Assembly: GCA_002709305.1 (NCBI GenBank)
Contig: PAQM01000028.1
Coordinates: 124,001 to 188,000 of the forward strand
Source of the DNA: Crocinitomicaceae bacterium
GTDB lineage: Bacteria; Bacteroidota; Bacteroidia; Flavobacteriales_D; Crocinitomicaceae
Direction: 5' to 3'
DNA: 64,000 nt
Every line of letters begins with the position of its first letter. The stretch's first letter is position 1. The notes below the pieces were generated by a model. That model saw nothing but the letters and a program-made list of their open reading frames with translations. It did no database searches and was not told where the DNA came from. Made by a program: the position numbers and the translations under genes. This document shows, in pieces, positions 1 through 8,762 of this stretch.

Positions 1-224
1 CCTTCTATATATGCAATTGCATCACCTACAGTTTGAATATTCTCTGCTTGCTCATCTGGAATTGCTATATTAAATTCTTTCTCAAATTCCATAATTAATT
101 CAACAGTATCTAAAGAATCTGCGCCTAGATCGCTTGTAAAGCTTGCATCATTTGATACTTCACCTTCATCAACACCTAATTTATCTACAATAATAGATTT
201 CACTTTTGATTTAATGTCAGACAT
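1..224 (-). CDS. acpP: Acyl carrier protein (3' end outside window)
   Basis: This is the acyl carrier protein that carries growing fatty-acyl chains on a phosphopantetheine arm in type II fatty acid synthesis in the cytoplasm. Reading leftwards from the ATG at 224, about 74 codons are present. They start [10 protein letters not shown] and contain the GADSLD motif around residue 36, whose Ser is the phosphopantetheine attachment site, followed by the acidic [11 protein letters not shown] helix 2. ACPs are usually 75-80 residues, so only the last few codons lie beyond the left edge. It diverges from purN across about 150 bases, an arrangement common in Bacteroidetes. The identification is secure; only the C-terminus is unseen. 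Confidence 0.95.
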   Translation of the reverse strand, partial: MSDIKSKVKSIIVDKLGVDEGEVSNDASFTSDLGADSLDTVELIMEFEKEFNIAIPDEQAENIQTVGDAIAYIE

Positions 225-361
225 TTCTTTCTAATTTTAAATTATTTATTTAGCATCAAAGAAAGCTACAAAATATCAAAAGACAAAATATTTACTAATA
301 ATTTATCACTACTATAATGTTAATTTCTTTAAACTGCATTATGTAATTAAAATCAAGTTAA

Positions 362-369
362 TAACTTTG
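362..369 (+). promoter_or_regulatory. Bacteroidetes -7 promoter box of purN
   Basis: TAACTTTG matches the Bacteroidetes -7 consensus TAnnTTTG exactly and ends only four bases before the purN ATG at 374. No clear TTG -33 element lies 17-23 bases upstream. If the box is used, transcription would begin at or next to the start codon. Confidence 0.45.
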
Positions 370-373
370 TAAT

Positions 374-946
374 ATGGGAAAAATAAAAATAGCAATATTT
401 GCTTCAGGAAAAGGGAGCAATGCTATCAACTTGATATCTTTCTTCAAAAATCATAATTTAATTGAGGTGTCTTTTGTTTTAAGTAACAAAGCTGATGCGC
501 CTGTCTTAAATTCTGTGAAAAAAATTGGATTAGAAACAAAGTATTACAATAAAAACAAAATTGAAGATGGTGAATTTTTAACTCAAGTATGCAAAACAGC
601 AGAAATTGATTGGATTATTCTAGCAGGTTATCTAAAACTTATTCCACCAAAAGTAGTATTAACATATAAAGATAAGATAATCAATGTTCATCCTTCACTT
701 CTACCTAAATATGGAGGTAAAGGAATGTATGGATTGAATGTTCATAAAGAAGTACTTAAAAATAAAGAAAAAGAATCTGGGATTACTATCCATTTTGTTA
801 ATGAACAATTTGATAAAGGGAGAATAATTGCACAATTCTATTTTGAAATAAACCCAAAAGATAACCTTTTAGAAATTGAACGAAAAATTAAACAACTAGA
901 GCAAAAATACTTGCCTATAGTAATAGAAAAATCAATTTTACAATAA
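374..946 (+). CDS. purN: Phosphoribosylglycinamide formyltransferase
   Basis: PurN transfers the formyl group of 10-formyl-THF to GAR, the third step of purine synthesis, in the cytoplasm. The 190-residue protein has the usual family length. It shows the N-terminal SGKGSNA phosphate-binding loop (about residues 11-17), the NVHPSLLP active-site segment (about 104-111, with the catalytic His) and FDKGRI (about 148-153), whose Asp matches the family's catalytic Asp. The start at 374 is the only plausible ATG. marC begins three bases after the stop, so the two are probably co-transcribed. Confidence 0.95.
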   Translation: MGKIKIAIFASGKGSNAINLISFFKNHNLIEVSFVLSNKADAPVLNSVKKIGLETKYYNKNKIEDGEFLTQVCKTAEIDWIILAGYLKLIPPKVVLTYKDKIINVHPSLLPKYGGKGMYGLNVHKEVLKNKEKESGITIHFVNEQFDKGRIIAQFYFEINPKDNLLEIERKIKQLEQKYLPIVIEKSILQ

Positions 947-949
947 GCT

Positions 950-1543
950 ATGTCCTCTTTTTTAAGCCAATTTAATCTCAGTGATATTTTTAAAGCATCT
1001 ATGGTTTTATTTGCTGTAATAGATGTCATAGGATCAATTCCAATTATCATAAAAATAAAAGAGCAAAGTGGTGAAATTCATCCTTTTAGAGCAAGTATTG
1101 TTTCACTGGCAATAATGACACTTTTCCTAATCTTAGGTGAAAAAATTCTACATTTATTTAGTGTGGAAGTTGAAGAATTTGCTGTTGCAGGATCATTAAT
1201 CTTGTTTGCAATGGCTACAGAAATGATTTTAGGGATTAAAGTCTTCCGGGGAGAGACGACTGGTAAAACAGCAAGCATAGTTCCACTAGCATTTCCTATT
1301 ATTGCCGGTGCAGGGTCAATGACATCAATAATTTCTTTAAGAGCAGAATATCATCAAATTAATATTGCTCTTGCTATTCTGATTAATATAATTGTTGTTT
1401 TTATTGTACTAAAACTCACAAAGAAAATTGAACGTATATTAGGTCCTGGAGGTATTGCTATACTTGAAAAAGTATTTGGAATAATTCTTCTTGCTATAGC
1501 AGTAAAACTTTTCAGCTCTAATGCAAAAGAATTATTTGCCTAA
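950..1543 (+). CDS. MarC family (UPF0056) membrane protein
   Basis: This is a small multi-pass inner-membrane protein of the MarC/UPF0056 family. The 197 residues match the family length and give about six hydrophobic segments. The family hallmarks are DVIGSIPI in the first third and a FPIIAGAGSMTS stretch in the middle. MarC was once linked to multiple antibiotic resistance, but its function is not established, so no substrate is assigned. The gene starts three bases after purN. Its stop lies ten bases from the end of the convergent MORN-repeat gene, and no strong terminator is visible between them. Confidence 0.85.
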   Translation: MSSFLSQFNLSDIFKASMVLFAVIDVIGSIPIIIKIKEQSGEIHPFRASIVSLAIMTLFLILGEKILHLFSVEVEEFAVAGSLILFAMATEMILGIKVFRGETTGKTASIVPLAFPIIAGAGSMTSIISLRAEYHQINIALAILINIIVVFIVLKLTKKIERILGPGGIAILEKVFGIILLAIAVKLFSSNAKELFA

Positions 1544-1552
1544 AAAACTGTA

Positions 1553-3259
1553 TTATCTTTTTGGGGAAAACCCCCCATCATTCAATCCACCCCCATCCAC
1601 TTTTATACCATTTTTAAAATTGTATTTCTTAATAACTTTTCCACTTTTACCATAGAGAATAAAAGTTCCATTTTTAAGCCCTTCTTTATAGTTTATTTCA
1701 GAAGTTATTTCACCGCGACGAGAGAACTTTTGCATAAGACCATTTAACTTACCTTCCTTATAATTAGAAATCACAAATGGTATGCCTCCTGGGTAATATG
1801 TGGTCCATTTACCATCCTTTTCACCTTGCCTATATTCTCCTTCTTCAATTATTTTATAATTTTCTGAAGAGTACGAGGTTGAAGGTCCATGTAATTTACT
1901 AAAAATAATAGACCGATTCTTAATTAGATCATAGTCTAATTTAGATTTTTCCTTAAAAATCTTATAATGCTTTAACTCTTTTAATCTTCCATTTTCAAAA
2001 TATTCCACCCACTTTCCCACTTTCATGTCTTTTTCATATTGACCTTTAAGCTTTAATTTCCCATTAATGTGATATGAGCACCATTCTCCCTGCAATTTCC
2101 CATCATGAAAATTTGCTGTATTTTTCAGCTCTCCAGTATTCCAATAATTTTTCCACACCCCATCTTCTTTACCTTTAGAATAATCTCCTTCCATTAAAGT
2201 TGTTCCATCTTCATACCAAGTCATCCATTTTCCATCTTTAATGTTTTTTTCAAAAATACCTTGCTTAAACTTTTTTCCATTTTGGTAATAATAAACCCAC
2301 TCTCCTGTCTTCAATCCATCAAAATAATGCGCATTATAAGAACGCTCACCATTAGGGTACCAATAAAACCAATCACCATGTTGGAGGCCATTTCTAAATT
2401 CACCTACCATATCCTTACCTCCTTTATTAGTGTACCAAGCCCATTTACCTTCTTTATGTCCATTTATAAATTGGCCTTCTACATTTATTTTTCCATTGTC
2501 ATAGAAATACAAATATTCTCCTTCTAAAATACCATCTTGATAATGTGTCACCTTTTCTTTATCACCAGTATAATAAAAATATTCCCAGCAACCATTTTTT
2601 AAGCCACTATGGAAAGAGCCCTTAAGAGTATGATATCCATATGGACTAAACTCCTCAAAATCTCCATTTTTAAGACCTTCTGAATAATTATACCACTCTT
2701 TAACACGACCAGTGGTATAATAAGTTATAAGCTCCCCTTCTCCATTAATAATTGTTTGAGTACCAACTGAATCAGGTAAATAAAATTCCAACAATGAACT
2801 TCTATCTTCTTTAATCTCTTCAACTGATTTTAGTCGTCCATCACTGTAATAATAATACCACTTATTGGTTGGCTTACCCTTAGTAAATTCTCCTTTAACT
2901 TTAAGATAACCTGTCTCATACCATTCTATATAAATACTGTCTTGAAGATTGTTTTTAAAATAACCTTCTTGACGTAATTGACCATTAGAATAATATAAGA
3001 GAACTGAACCAAAAAGCATGTCTCGATAATAGTCCCTTACTTCTTCTATCTCACCATAAGAATTATAATAATACCACCTTCCATGCTTCTCATTAGTTTC
3101 ACCGAACTCACCTTTAAAATATTGCCCTTTTGATTGTAGAATATTATTAGTGAAATCCCAATAAGTTTTTCTTTCTTTTGATAAGTCCTCCTTTTTTATT
3201 TCTTGCGAAAAGATTGTGTAAGTAGAAGAACATATAAATAAAACTATAATTAATCTCAT
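1553..3259 (-). CDS. Secreted protein of tandem YwqK/MORN-type repeats
   Basis: This 568-residue exported protein consists almost wholly of repeats of about 22-24 residues built around G-x-W-x-x-Y-x-x-N/D-G-x-x-x/K-x-x-G, the MORN_2 or YwqK-antitoxin-like repeat; I estimate about 20 copies. Residues 1-19 look like a signal peptide ending near TIFSQ. The repeats probably form one long beta-rich meander. Despite the family name (toxin-antitoxin system YwqK family antitoxin), no toxin gene is adjacent, and in Bacteroidetes such proteins are common with unknown roles. It lies 23 bases downstream of the LysE gene. Repeat class is confident; function is not known. Confidence 0.8.
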   Translation of the reverse strand: MRLIIVLFICSSTYTIFSQEIKKEDLSKERKTYWDFTNNILQSKGQYFKGEFGETNEKHGRWYYYNSYGEIEEVRDYYRDMLFGSVLLYYSNGQLRQEGYFKNNLQDSIYIEWYETGYLKVKGEFTKGKPTNKWYYYYSDGRLKSVEEIKEDRSSLLEFYLPDSVGTQTIINGEGELITYYTTGRVKEWYNYSEGLKNGDFEEFSPYGYHTLKGSFHSGLKNGCWEYFYYTGDKEKVTHYQDGILEGEYLYFYDNGKINVEGQFINGHKEGKWAWYTNKGGKDMVGEFRNGLQHGDWFYWYPNGERSYNAHYFDGLKTGEWVYYYQNGKKFKQGIFEKNIKDGKWMTWYEDGTTLMEGDYSKGKEDGVWKNYWNTGELKNTANFHDGKLQGEWCSYHINGKLKLKGQYEKDMKVGKWVEYFENGRLKELKHYKIFKEKSKLDYDLIKNRSIIFSKLHGPSTSYSSENYKIIEEGEYRQGEKDGKWTTYYPGGIPFVISNYKEGKLNGLMQKFSRRGEITSEINYKEGLKNGTFILYGKSGKVIKKYNFKNGIKVDGGGLNDGGFSPKR

Positions 3260-3282
3260 TATTTATAAATTATAATTAATCC

Positions 3283-3930
3283 TTAATTTAAAAGTGCTAA
3301 AGTAGCTTGCGCAATTAAAACCATTGAAAATGAAATAAACACTATGCCAATTAAATAATTTAACCCTTTCAGAAGTTTAGGTGTTACTAAAGGTCGTAAA
3401 CTCTTTGCTCCAAAAATTTTAAGTAAATCAACTAAAAAAAATGAAATTAGAATCGAAGCAATGAAAGTAAACATTGTAATATAATTTTCTCCAGATGAAG
3501 ACTCTTCAGAAACAAGCGTCATAACACTAAACCAGTAAAACAAAATCATTGGATTTGCAAGATTTAACAAAAAACCCTTCAGACCGAGTAAAATATATCC
3601 TTTTAAATCAGTGTCTAGTTCCATATTATTATCAATAAAGCTCTCCTCTACCTTTTTAAAAAGAGTAAAAAGACCATAGAAAAAGAACATAACTCCACCT
3701 ATAATTTTCAATACAGAATTATCATCTCCAGAAGAAAGTAATTCAACTTGATTAAAAAAGACATATGCTATTAAAATATAGAGAAAATCATTCACCAAAA
3801 CACCAATATCAAAAGCAATACCGGCTTTAACCCCTTTTCTTATACTTATTTCTAGGAGAACAAAAAACACAGGTCCAATCATGATACTCAAAATAAACCC
3901 TGTAACTATACCTTTAAGTATCAAATCCAT
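3283..3930 (-). CDS. LysE family exporter
   Basis: This is an inner-membrane protein of the LysE/RhtB family, which exports amino acids or other small metabolites. The 215 residues are typical. The start carries the conserved GFILSIMIGPVFFVLLE segment (first membrane helix with its Gly-Pro), followed by about five more hydrophobic helices and a middle LANPMILFYW motif characteristic of the family. The MORN-repeat gene follows 23 bases downstream and may be co-transcribed. Nothing in the sequence identifies the substrate. Confidence 0.85.
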   Translation of the reverse strand: MDLILKGIVTGFILSIMIGPVFFVLLEISIRKGVKAGIAFDIGVLVNDFLYILIAYVFFNQVELLSSGDDNSVLKIIGGVMFFFYGLFTLFKKVEESFIDNNMELDTDLKGYILLGLKGFLLNLANPMILFYWFSVMTLVSEESSSGENYITMFTFIASILISFFLVDLLKIFGAKSLRPLVTPKLLKGLNYLIGIVFISFSMVLIAQATLALLN

Positions 3931-4040
3931 TTTGTAAAAATTATAGTTTAAAACAAATTAAAAAAAATCATCTTTCAAAAAAAAATCAAAAAATAAGTTT
4001 GATTTATTTATGTGATGTGAAATATTTAATTGAAGTTACT

Positions 4041-4048
4041 TATTTTTG
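4041..4048 (+). promoter_or_regulatory. Bacteroidetes -7 promoter box
   Basis: TATTTTTG fits TAnnTTTG and lies 26 bases before the ATG at 4075. It falls inside the extra N-terminus that a TTG start at 4030 would add, so it argues for the shorter protein. No clear -33 TTG is seen at the right distance. Confidence 0.4.
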
Positions 4049-4074
4049 TAAACGGAATTATAATTAAATTATAT

Positions 4075-4434
4075 ATGAAACTTGCTGCAGCAAATAAAAA
4101 TTTGGAGTCTATAATTGAAGACGTAAAAAAAAATGGGATAAACGTTAAAATGATTGTAGAAAAACTAAAAGAATTAAGAGAGCTTGCTCTAAAAGAAAAA
4201 GATCCACTAGTTACAAAAGTTCTTCGCTTAACTTATGAATATTTAACTGAGAAATCATGTTTTAACATTCAAGCTCAATATGAAGAAGATGATGAAGGAA
4301 ATGAATATCCTATCGAAATTGAGGATAAAGAAAACTTCATATACTTTTTAAATCTTCTATTGAGATCAGATCACAAAGTCAACCGAGAAGAAATTAAAGA
4401 CTATAGATCTGCACTTAAATTAGAACTTTATTAA
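4075..4434 (+). CDS. Small conserved hypothetical protein
   Basis: I do not recognise a named family. From the ATG at 4075 the product has 119 residues, is probably cytoplasmic and is mostly alpha-helical. It has a charged helical first half (KLAAANKNLES through KELRELALKEKD), a middle acidic stretch (QYEEDDEGNE) and a helical C-terminus with no signal peptide or membrane segment. The frame stays open to a TTG at 4030, but that extension is hydrophobic and overlaps a promoter-like TAnnTTTG box, so I prefer the ATG. Similar short proteins seem familiar from other Flavobacteriia, but that is recollection, not a search result. It converges with the AddB-like gene. Confidence 0.6.
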   Translation: MKLAAANKNLESIIEDVKKNGINVKMIVEKLKELRELALKEKDPLVTKVLRLTYEYLTEKSCFNIQAQYEEDDEGNEYPIEIEDKENFIYFLNLLLRSDHKVNREEIKDYRSALKLELY

Positions 4435-4465
4435 AATAATTTTATTTTAAATTCTCTTTTAACTA

Positions 4466-7285
4466 TCAATCACAATATTCACAATAAGAAAATTCCCCAT
4501 TTTCTTCAACATGAGAAAATGGTATTTCATCATTATACATTTCAGAAAATATTATACCTAAATACCTTGGAAAGTTACTTACAACCATCTCTAAATCATT
4601 CTTTTTAACATTTAAAATAAATGGTTCTCCTTGATTGGAAACAAAAGAAATGATACTAGATTGTGGTATAACATTATGATTTTTTTTATATAAAAATGCG
4701 TATTGTAAAAGTTGCAGAACATGTTTCCTTTTTTTTATAGTTTCAACAATATCTTCTGCGCTTTTATCTTTATCTCTTAATGCTACATCATTATTTAATA
4801 CTTTGCCAGATTTATAGTCAATTATCCTAACTTGATCTCCAACTCTATCAACCCTATCAACAAATCCTCTTAAATTTATTGTTTTACTTTCACCGTTAAC
4901 ATGAATAGATATAGATGCATTATACTCTTTCTCTACAGATTCAATAAAGACTAATTCCTTTTGTTGTGATAAAAATTTAATTTCTGAGTTCAAAAATCTT
5001 TCTGTCATCTCAATTGCCATCCTATATGACAATAAATTCTTTCCCTTTGTAAATGAATCAGAATCTCCATTAAAGTGGTTTATAAATTTTTTGTGAATAA
5101 TCTCTTTATATTTATTTAACATCTCTTTGATGTTCGAAATAGTAATGTTTTTTGGATTAGGGATACGCTCTAAACCATTTTTATCATATCGTGCAAAAGG
5201 ATAATATAACTCTTGTAATGTTTCATGAATTATTGTGCCAAAAGTAGCATTTTCAACTTCTTCTTCTACAGAGTTAGATTCACCAAATTCCATAACATAT
5301 CTAAAATAAAAATCTAATGAACACATTAAATATTTTTTTAACATAGATGCAGAAACAGAATTAGAAATAATAAAATCCAATCTTTTTTTTATTTCTGGTG
5401 TCTTAATAATATTAGTTAAAACAACACTTTTTTCGACGTCTAAAGAATATGTTTTCTTTTGAATTTTAATCTTTTTATTCAAGTGATTTAACTCCATTTC
5501 GATCTGCATCAAATAACGACTTGGTTCATTAATTCCAATAGAATCTGTTGAGCTACAGTAAGTAATATAAATATCTGAACAAAAGTGCAATAAACGATAA
5601 AAATGATGAGCAAATAACCCCTGCCTTTCTCTTATGGTAGGGAGCCCATAATGCTGTCTCAAATCCATTGGGATAATGGACTGTATAGAGTTATTTAAAG
5701 GCAGTTTACCTTCATTCATTCCTATACAGATAATTCTTTTAAAGTCAAGACAACGAGTTTCTAGAAGTCCCATAATTTGCAATCCATCCATTGGGTTACC
5801 ATGGTAAGCTATAGATTTTTTATCCCAGTGTTGACTGAATAAATTATTAAAAGATTTTAAAGTCATCTCTGGCAGACCTTCATATATAATGTTTTGAAAG
5901 TCAATTAGTGAATAATCAAAACTCTCGATAATAGCCTTTTCAAAAGAAAATTCTTCCCTCAATGAGGAAAAAATATACTTATTTAAATCCCTAATATAAA
6001 AAATAGCCTTATTCCAATCTGAAAGCCAATCGGACGATATTAAATTAAGTATTTTCTTTAAAAAAGAACTTATTTCAAGATTCTTATAATTTAAAAATAT
6101 TCTATTATTCTTAAGAATACTCTGCTCAATATTAACTATTTTCTTTTTCTCTTCTTCATTAAGGATAGAGATAATAAATGGATGATTAAATAAGTTCAAC
6201 AAATCATTATAATAAAATGCATTTGTGTTAAACCTCGACTTATTCTCTTGTATTGAAAAAATTATTTCTACCCATGTTTTAACCGCCGTGTTTCGTATTG
6301 GTAAACCTAAAGTTATATTTGCTTTTTTTATATTAGCAGGTAAGTTCTTTAAAAGTGGTCCAACTAGTGATTCATCTGCTAATAAAATCATTGTTTGATC
6401 TACTTCATCTTTAGGAAGATCTTGCAATATAGTTGAAGCAACCTTTACCTGACCTGTAATCTGAACACAATCAAAAATTTCAACATTCATCTTTTTGTTA
6501 GAAATTTCATCTTGAATAAAGTCTATACTTTGCTTATCTAAAAACCCTAATAATTCTCTTAAAAATCTACCTGCTTCGTGAGATTTTTTATTAAAATAAT
6601 AATCATCTGCGTCGATAATTACATGGGCTTTACCTATTCTTTCAAGTTGTTTTATAATAGACATCTCTGACTTGGATAAAGCGTTTAGTCCAGCAAATAA
6701 AAACTGTTTATCCTTATTTTCTTTAAATAAATGATGAATATTCTCTGACAAAAACTTAAATGATTTGCCAAAATAACAAGCCTTTTTATCTAATAATGAT
6801 TGATTTAATAAATTATAATATGTTGGGAGGCGTTCCCAAAATTCCATGAAACGACTCTGATTCTCTGTGACTTCAGTATCTCCAAAACTCCAACTTTCAA
6901 GTTCTTTAATATCAGATAAATTTTTAAATACCTGATTACTATCCAATAAATATCGATCAATTTCATTAAAATCATTAAGAATAATATTACCCCAAGTTAA
7001 AAACTCATCAAATGTGCATTCATGAGTAGCTTGAAATTGATCTAAATGGATTTCAAATAAACGAACCAGAGCTCGAGTATTGTCAATGACTGTTTCTCTA
7101 CTATGATGTTTAATCCAATTGTCAATAGTGAAAATTTTTGGAGAGATAATTGGTCTTCCATAGACCTTAAATAGCGCTGATGACAAGTACTTCTTAGCTC
7201 TCTCTGATGGAAGAACTATAGTTAAATTATCTAGATCTAAGTCCTGTTCAAAAATATAATTCGCTACTCTTGAAATAAAATTCAT
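4466..7285 (-). CDS. AddB-like PD-(D/E)XK nuclease / inactivated helicase
   Basis: This 939-residue protein resembles the AddB half of AddAB-type recombination helicase-nucleases, which process double-strand breaks. The N-terminal two thirds look like the UvrD-like fold lacking good helicase motifs. The C-terminus is a RecB-family nuclease: GFVDRVDRVGD followed by DYKSGK at about residues 823-828. AddB nucleases hold an iron-sulphur cluster with one upstream Cys and three near the C-terminus. Here Cys655 (in CSLDFYF) and a terminal CEYC (935-938) are present, but the protein ends one residue later, so the usual fourth Cys is missing. It lies 11 bases downstream of hutI; no AddA partner is in the window. 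Confidence 0.8.
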   Translation of the reverse strand: MNFISRVANYIFEQDLDLDNLTIVLPSERAKKYLSSALFKVYGRPIISPKIFTIDNWIKHHSRETVIDNTRALVRLFEIHLDQFQATHECTFDEFLTWGNIILNDFNEIDRYLLDSNQVFKNLSDIKELESWSFGDTEVTENQSRFMEFWERLPTYYNLLNQSLLDKKACYFGKSFKFLSENIHHLFKENKDKQFLFAGLNALSKSEMSIIKQLERIGKAHVIIDADDYYFNKKSHEAGRFLRELLGFLDKQSIDFIQDEISNKKMNVEIFDCVQITGQVKVASTILQDLPKDEVDQTMILLADESLVGPLLKNLPANIKKANITLGLPIRNTAVKTWVEIIFSIQENKSRFNTNAFYYNDLLNLFNHPFIISILNEEEKKKIVNIEQSILKNNRIFLNYKNLEISSFLKKILNLISSDWLSDWNKAIFYIRDLNKYIFSSLREEFSFEKAIIESFDYSLIDFQNIIYEGLPEMTLKSFNNLFSQHWDKKSIAYHGNPMDGLQIMGLLETRCLDFKRIICIGMNEGKLPLNNSIQSIIPMDLRQHYGLPTIRERQGLFAHHFYRLLHFCSDIYITYCSSTDSIGINEPSRYLMQIEMELNHLNKKIKIQKKTYSLDVEKSVVLTNIIKTPEIKKRLDFIISNSVSASMLKKYLMCSLDFYFRYVMEFGESNSVEEEVENATFGTIIHETLQELYYPFARYDKNGLERIPNPKNITISNIKEMLNKYKEIIHKKFINHFNGDSDSFTKGKNLLSYRMAIEMTERFLNSEIKFLSQQKELVFIESVEKEYNASISIHVNGESKTINLRGFVDRVDRVGDQVRIIDYKSGKVLNNDVALRDKDKSAEDIVETIKKRKHVLQLLQYAFLYKKNHNVIPQSSIISFVSNQGEPFILNVKKNDLEMVVSNFPRYLGIIFSEMYNDEIPFSHVEENGEFSYCEYCD

Positions 7286-7296
7286 CTTAAAAACAG

Positions 7297-8532
7297 CTAT
7301 TTTACAATTAACCTTTCAATATTCTGTTCACCAAAAGAATATGGAATATATGCTAAACTAGGTATCTTTTTTGTAATTATTATGGGTGTTTTCTTACCTA
7401 TAGAAATTGTACCATGAGTGTCAGGTAAATCCATAGCATAAGCTGCGTTTAGGGTAAGTGCGTTTAGGGCCTCTTCAGGTGTCATCTTCATCTTAATACA
7501 AGCTAAGGACCAAACAAAAGATAAATTGCCACTAGGAGTACTCCCTGGATTAAAGTCACTTGCAAGAGCAATAGGTATATCATTTTGAATTAGTCTTCTC
7601 GCATTACTGTATGGAATAGACAAAAAATATGAGCAACTAGGTAGTATAGTTACAATTGTACTTGTTCCTTGCAATGCACAAATATCATCATTAGATATTT
7701 CTTCCATATGATCTACTGATAGAGCGTTCTTTTCTACAGCCTTTCGAACTCCACCTATTGAAGAAAATTGATTAACGTGAACCTTAGGTCTTAATCCATA
7801 ATTAATGCCAGCATCAAGAATCTGTGACATATCATCAACAGAAAAATAATTTCGTTCGCAAAATACGTCAATATAATCCGCTAATCCTTCCTGATTAATT
7901 TTAGGTAACATTTCATTAATAATCTGATCAATATAACCTTTATGATTTTCTTTAAATTTAAGTGGATAAGCATGTGCTCCTAAAAATGTTGATTTGATGA
8001 TAATATCACTTTCTGCTTTAAGCCGCTTTATGACACGCAACATCTTTAATTCTGACTCAATTGTTAATCCATAACCAGATTTAATTTCAAGCGCACCTGT
8101 ACCATAAGACTTTAATTGATCTATTCTTTTCATAGAACTATTAAATAATTCATCTTCTGACATTTCTTGTAATCTAGCTGCAGAATTTAATATCCCTCCA
8201 CCATTAGAGGCAATGTCTTCATAGCTTAATCCATTAATTCTATGAACAAACTCTTCTTCCCTTGATTTTGCAAAGACAGTATGTGTATGAGAATCGCAGA
8301 ATGCTGGTAGAACAAATTTCCCTTCAGCATCAATTACTTCTAAATCTCTCCAATCAGTTACTCCTGAACACTCTTTCATTTTCCCATAAGAAACAATAAC
8401 GCCATCCTCTATAGCTAAAAAAGCATTTTCTAAAATAGGGAGTTCTTTCATTTCATCGCCTTTTCGAATTTTTGGTAAATTCTCACCACACTGAACTAAA
8501 CCTTTAATATTTTTAATCAAAATTTTACTCAT
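7297..8532 (-). CDS. hutI: Imidazolonepropionase
   Basis: HutI hydrolyses 4-imidazolone-5-propanoate to N-formimino-glutamate, the third step of histidine degradation. The 411 residues match the amidohydrolase family. The metal-binding HTHTVFA motif is near residue 82, followed by GGGILNSA, the VHVNQF and SVDHMEEI metal and substrate segments, and ASDFNPGSTP with the catalytic Asp. No hutH, hutU or hutG is nearby, so the pathway must be completed elsewhere or is scattered. The AddB-like gene follows after 11 bases with no functional link that I can see. Confidence 0.95.
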   Translation of the reverse strand: MSKILIKNIKGLVQCGENLPKIRKGDEMKELPILENAFLAIEDGVIVSYGKMKECSGVTDWRDLEVIDAEGKFVLPAFCDSHTHTVFAKSREEEFVHRINGLSYEDIASNGGGILNSAARLQEMSEDELFNSSMKRIDQLKSYGTGALEIKSGYGLTIESELKMLRVIKRLKAESDIIIKSTFLGAHAYPLKFKENHKGYIDQIINEMLPKINQEGLADYIDVFCERNYFSVDDMSQILDAGINYGLRPKVHVNQFSSIGGVRKAVEKNALSVDHMEEISNDDICALQGTSTIVTILPSCSYFLSIPYSNARRLIQNDIPIALASDFNPGSTPSGNLSFVWSLACIKMKMTPEEALNALTLNAAYAMDLPDTHGTISIGKKTPIIITKKIPSLAYIPYSFGEQNIERLIVK

Positions 8533-8668
8533 AACAACACAATTTTAGACAAAAACAATGACTTCATAACATAGTTACTAAATAATTTATAAACTCTTTT
8601 TACGATTTAAAGAAATTAACTAACTTCGATTTGACTAAAATTTCCTTATTAGAAAGGAATTTAAAAAT

Positions 8669-8750
8669 GCTCGAGTGGCGGAACTGGTAGACGCGCTGGA
8701 TTCAAAATCCAGTTCTTTCGAGAGTGCGGGTTCGATCCCCGCCTCGAGTA
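8669..8750 (+). tRNA. tRNA-Leu (anticodon CAA)
   Basis: A full cloverleaf can be drawn. The acceptor stem pairs GCTCGAG with CTCGAGT (first pair a G-U wobble) and has discriminator A at 8750. The D-arm reads GGCGGAACTGGTAGACGC. The anticodon stem CTGGA/TCCAG encloses the loop TTCAAAA with anticodon CAA at 8703-8705. There is a long variable arm as expected for leucine, and a T-arm GCGGG-TTCGATC-CCCGC. No CCA is encoded. A sugar transporter gene begins 12 bases after the end. Confidence 0.95.
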
Positions 8751-8762
8751 CTAAAAAAAAAC

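Noticed and set aside
1561-1578. GGGG-AAAA-CCCC hairpin at the marC/MORN-repeat junction
   Set aside because: Only four strong base pairs, lies in the coding end of the MORN-repeat gene and has no T-run.
1553-3259. A toxin-antitoxin locus around the YwqK-type repeat protein
   Set aside because: The protein has a signal peptide and neither neighbour resembles a toxin.
8642-8659. Hairpin TTCCTT/AAGGAA just before tRNA-Leu
   Set aside because: Short six-base stem without a T-run; probably part of the tRNA precursor leader and not clearly functional.
8724-8762. Longer N-terminus of the sugar transporter starting at a GTG
   Set aside because: It would translate the T-arm and acceptor stem of tRNA-Leu.
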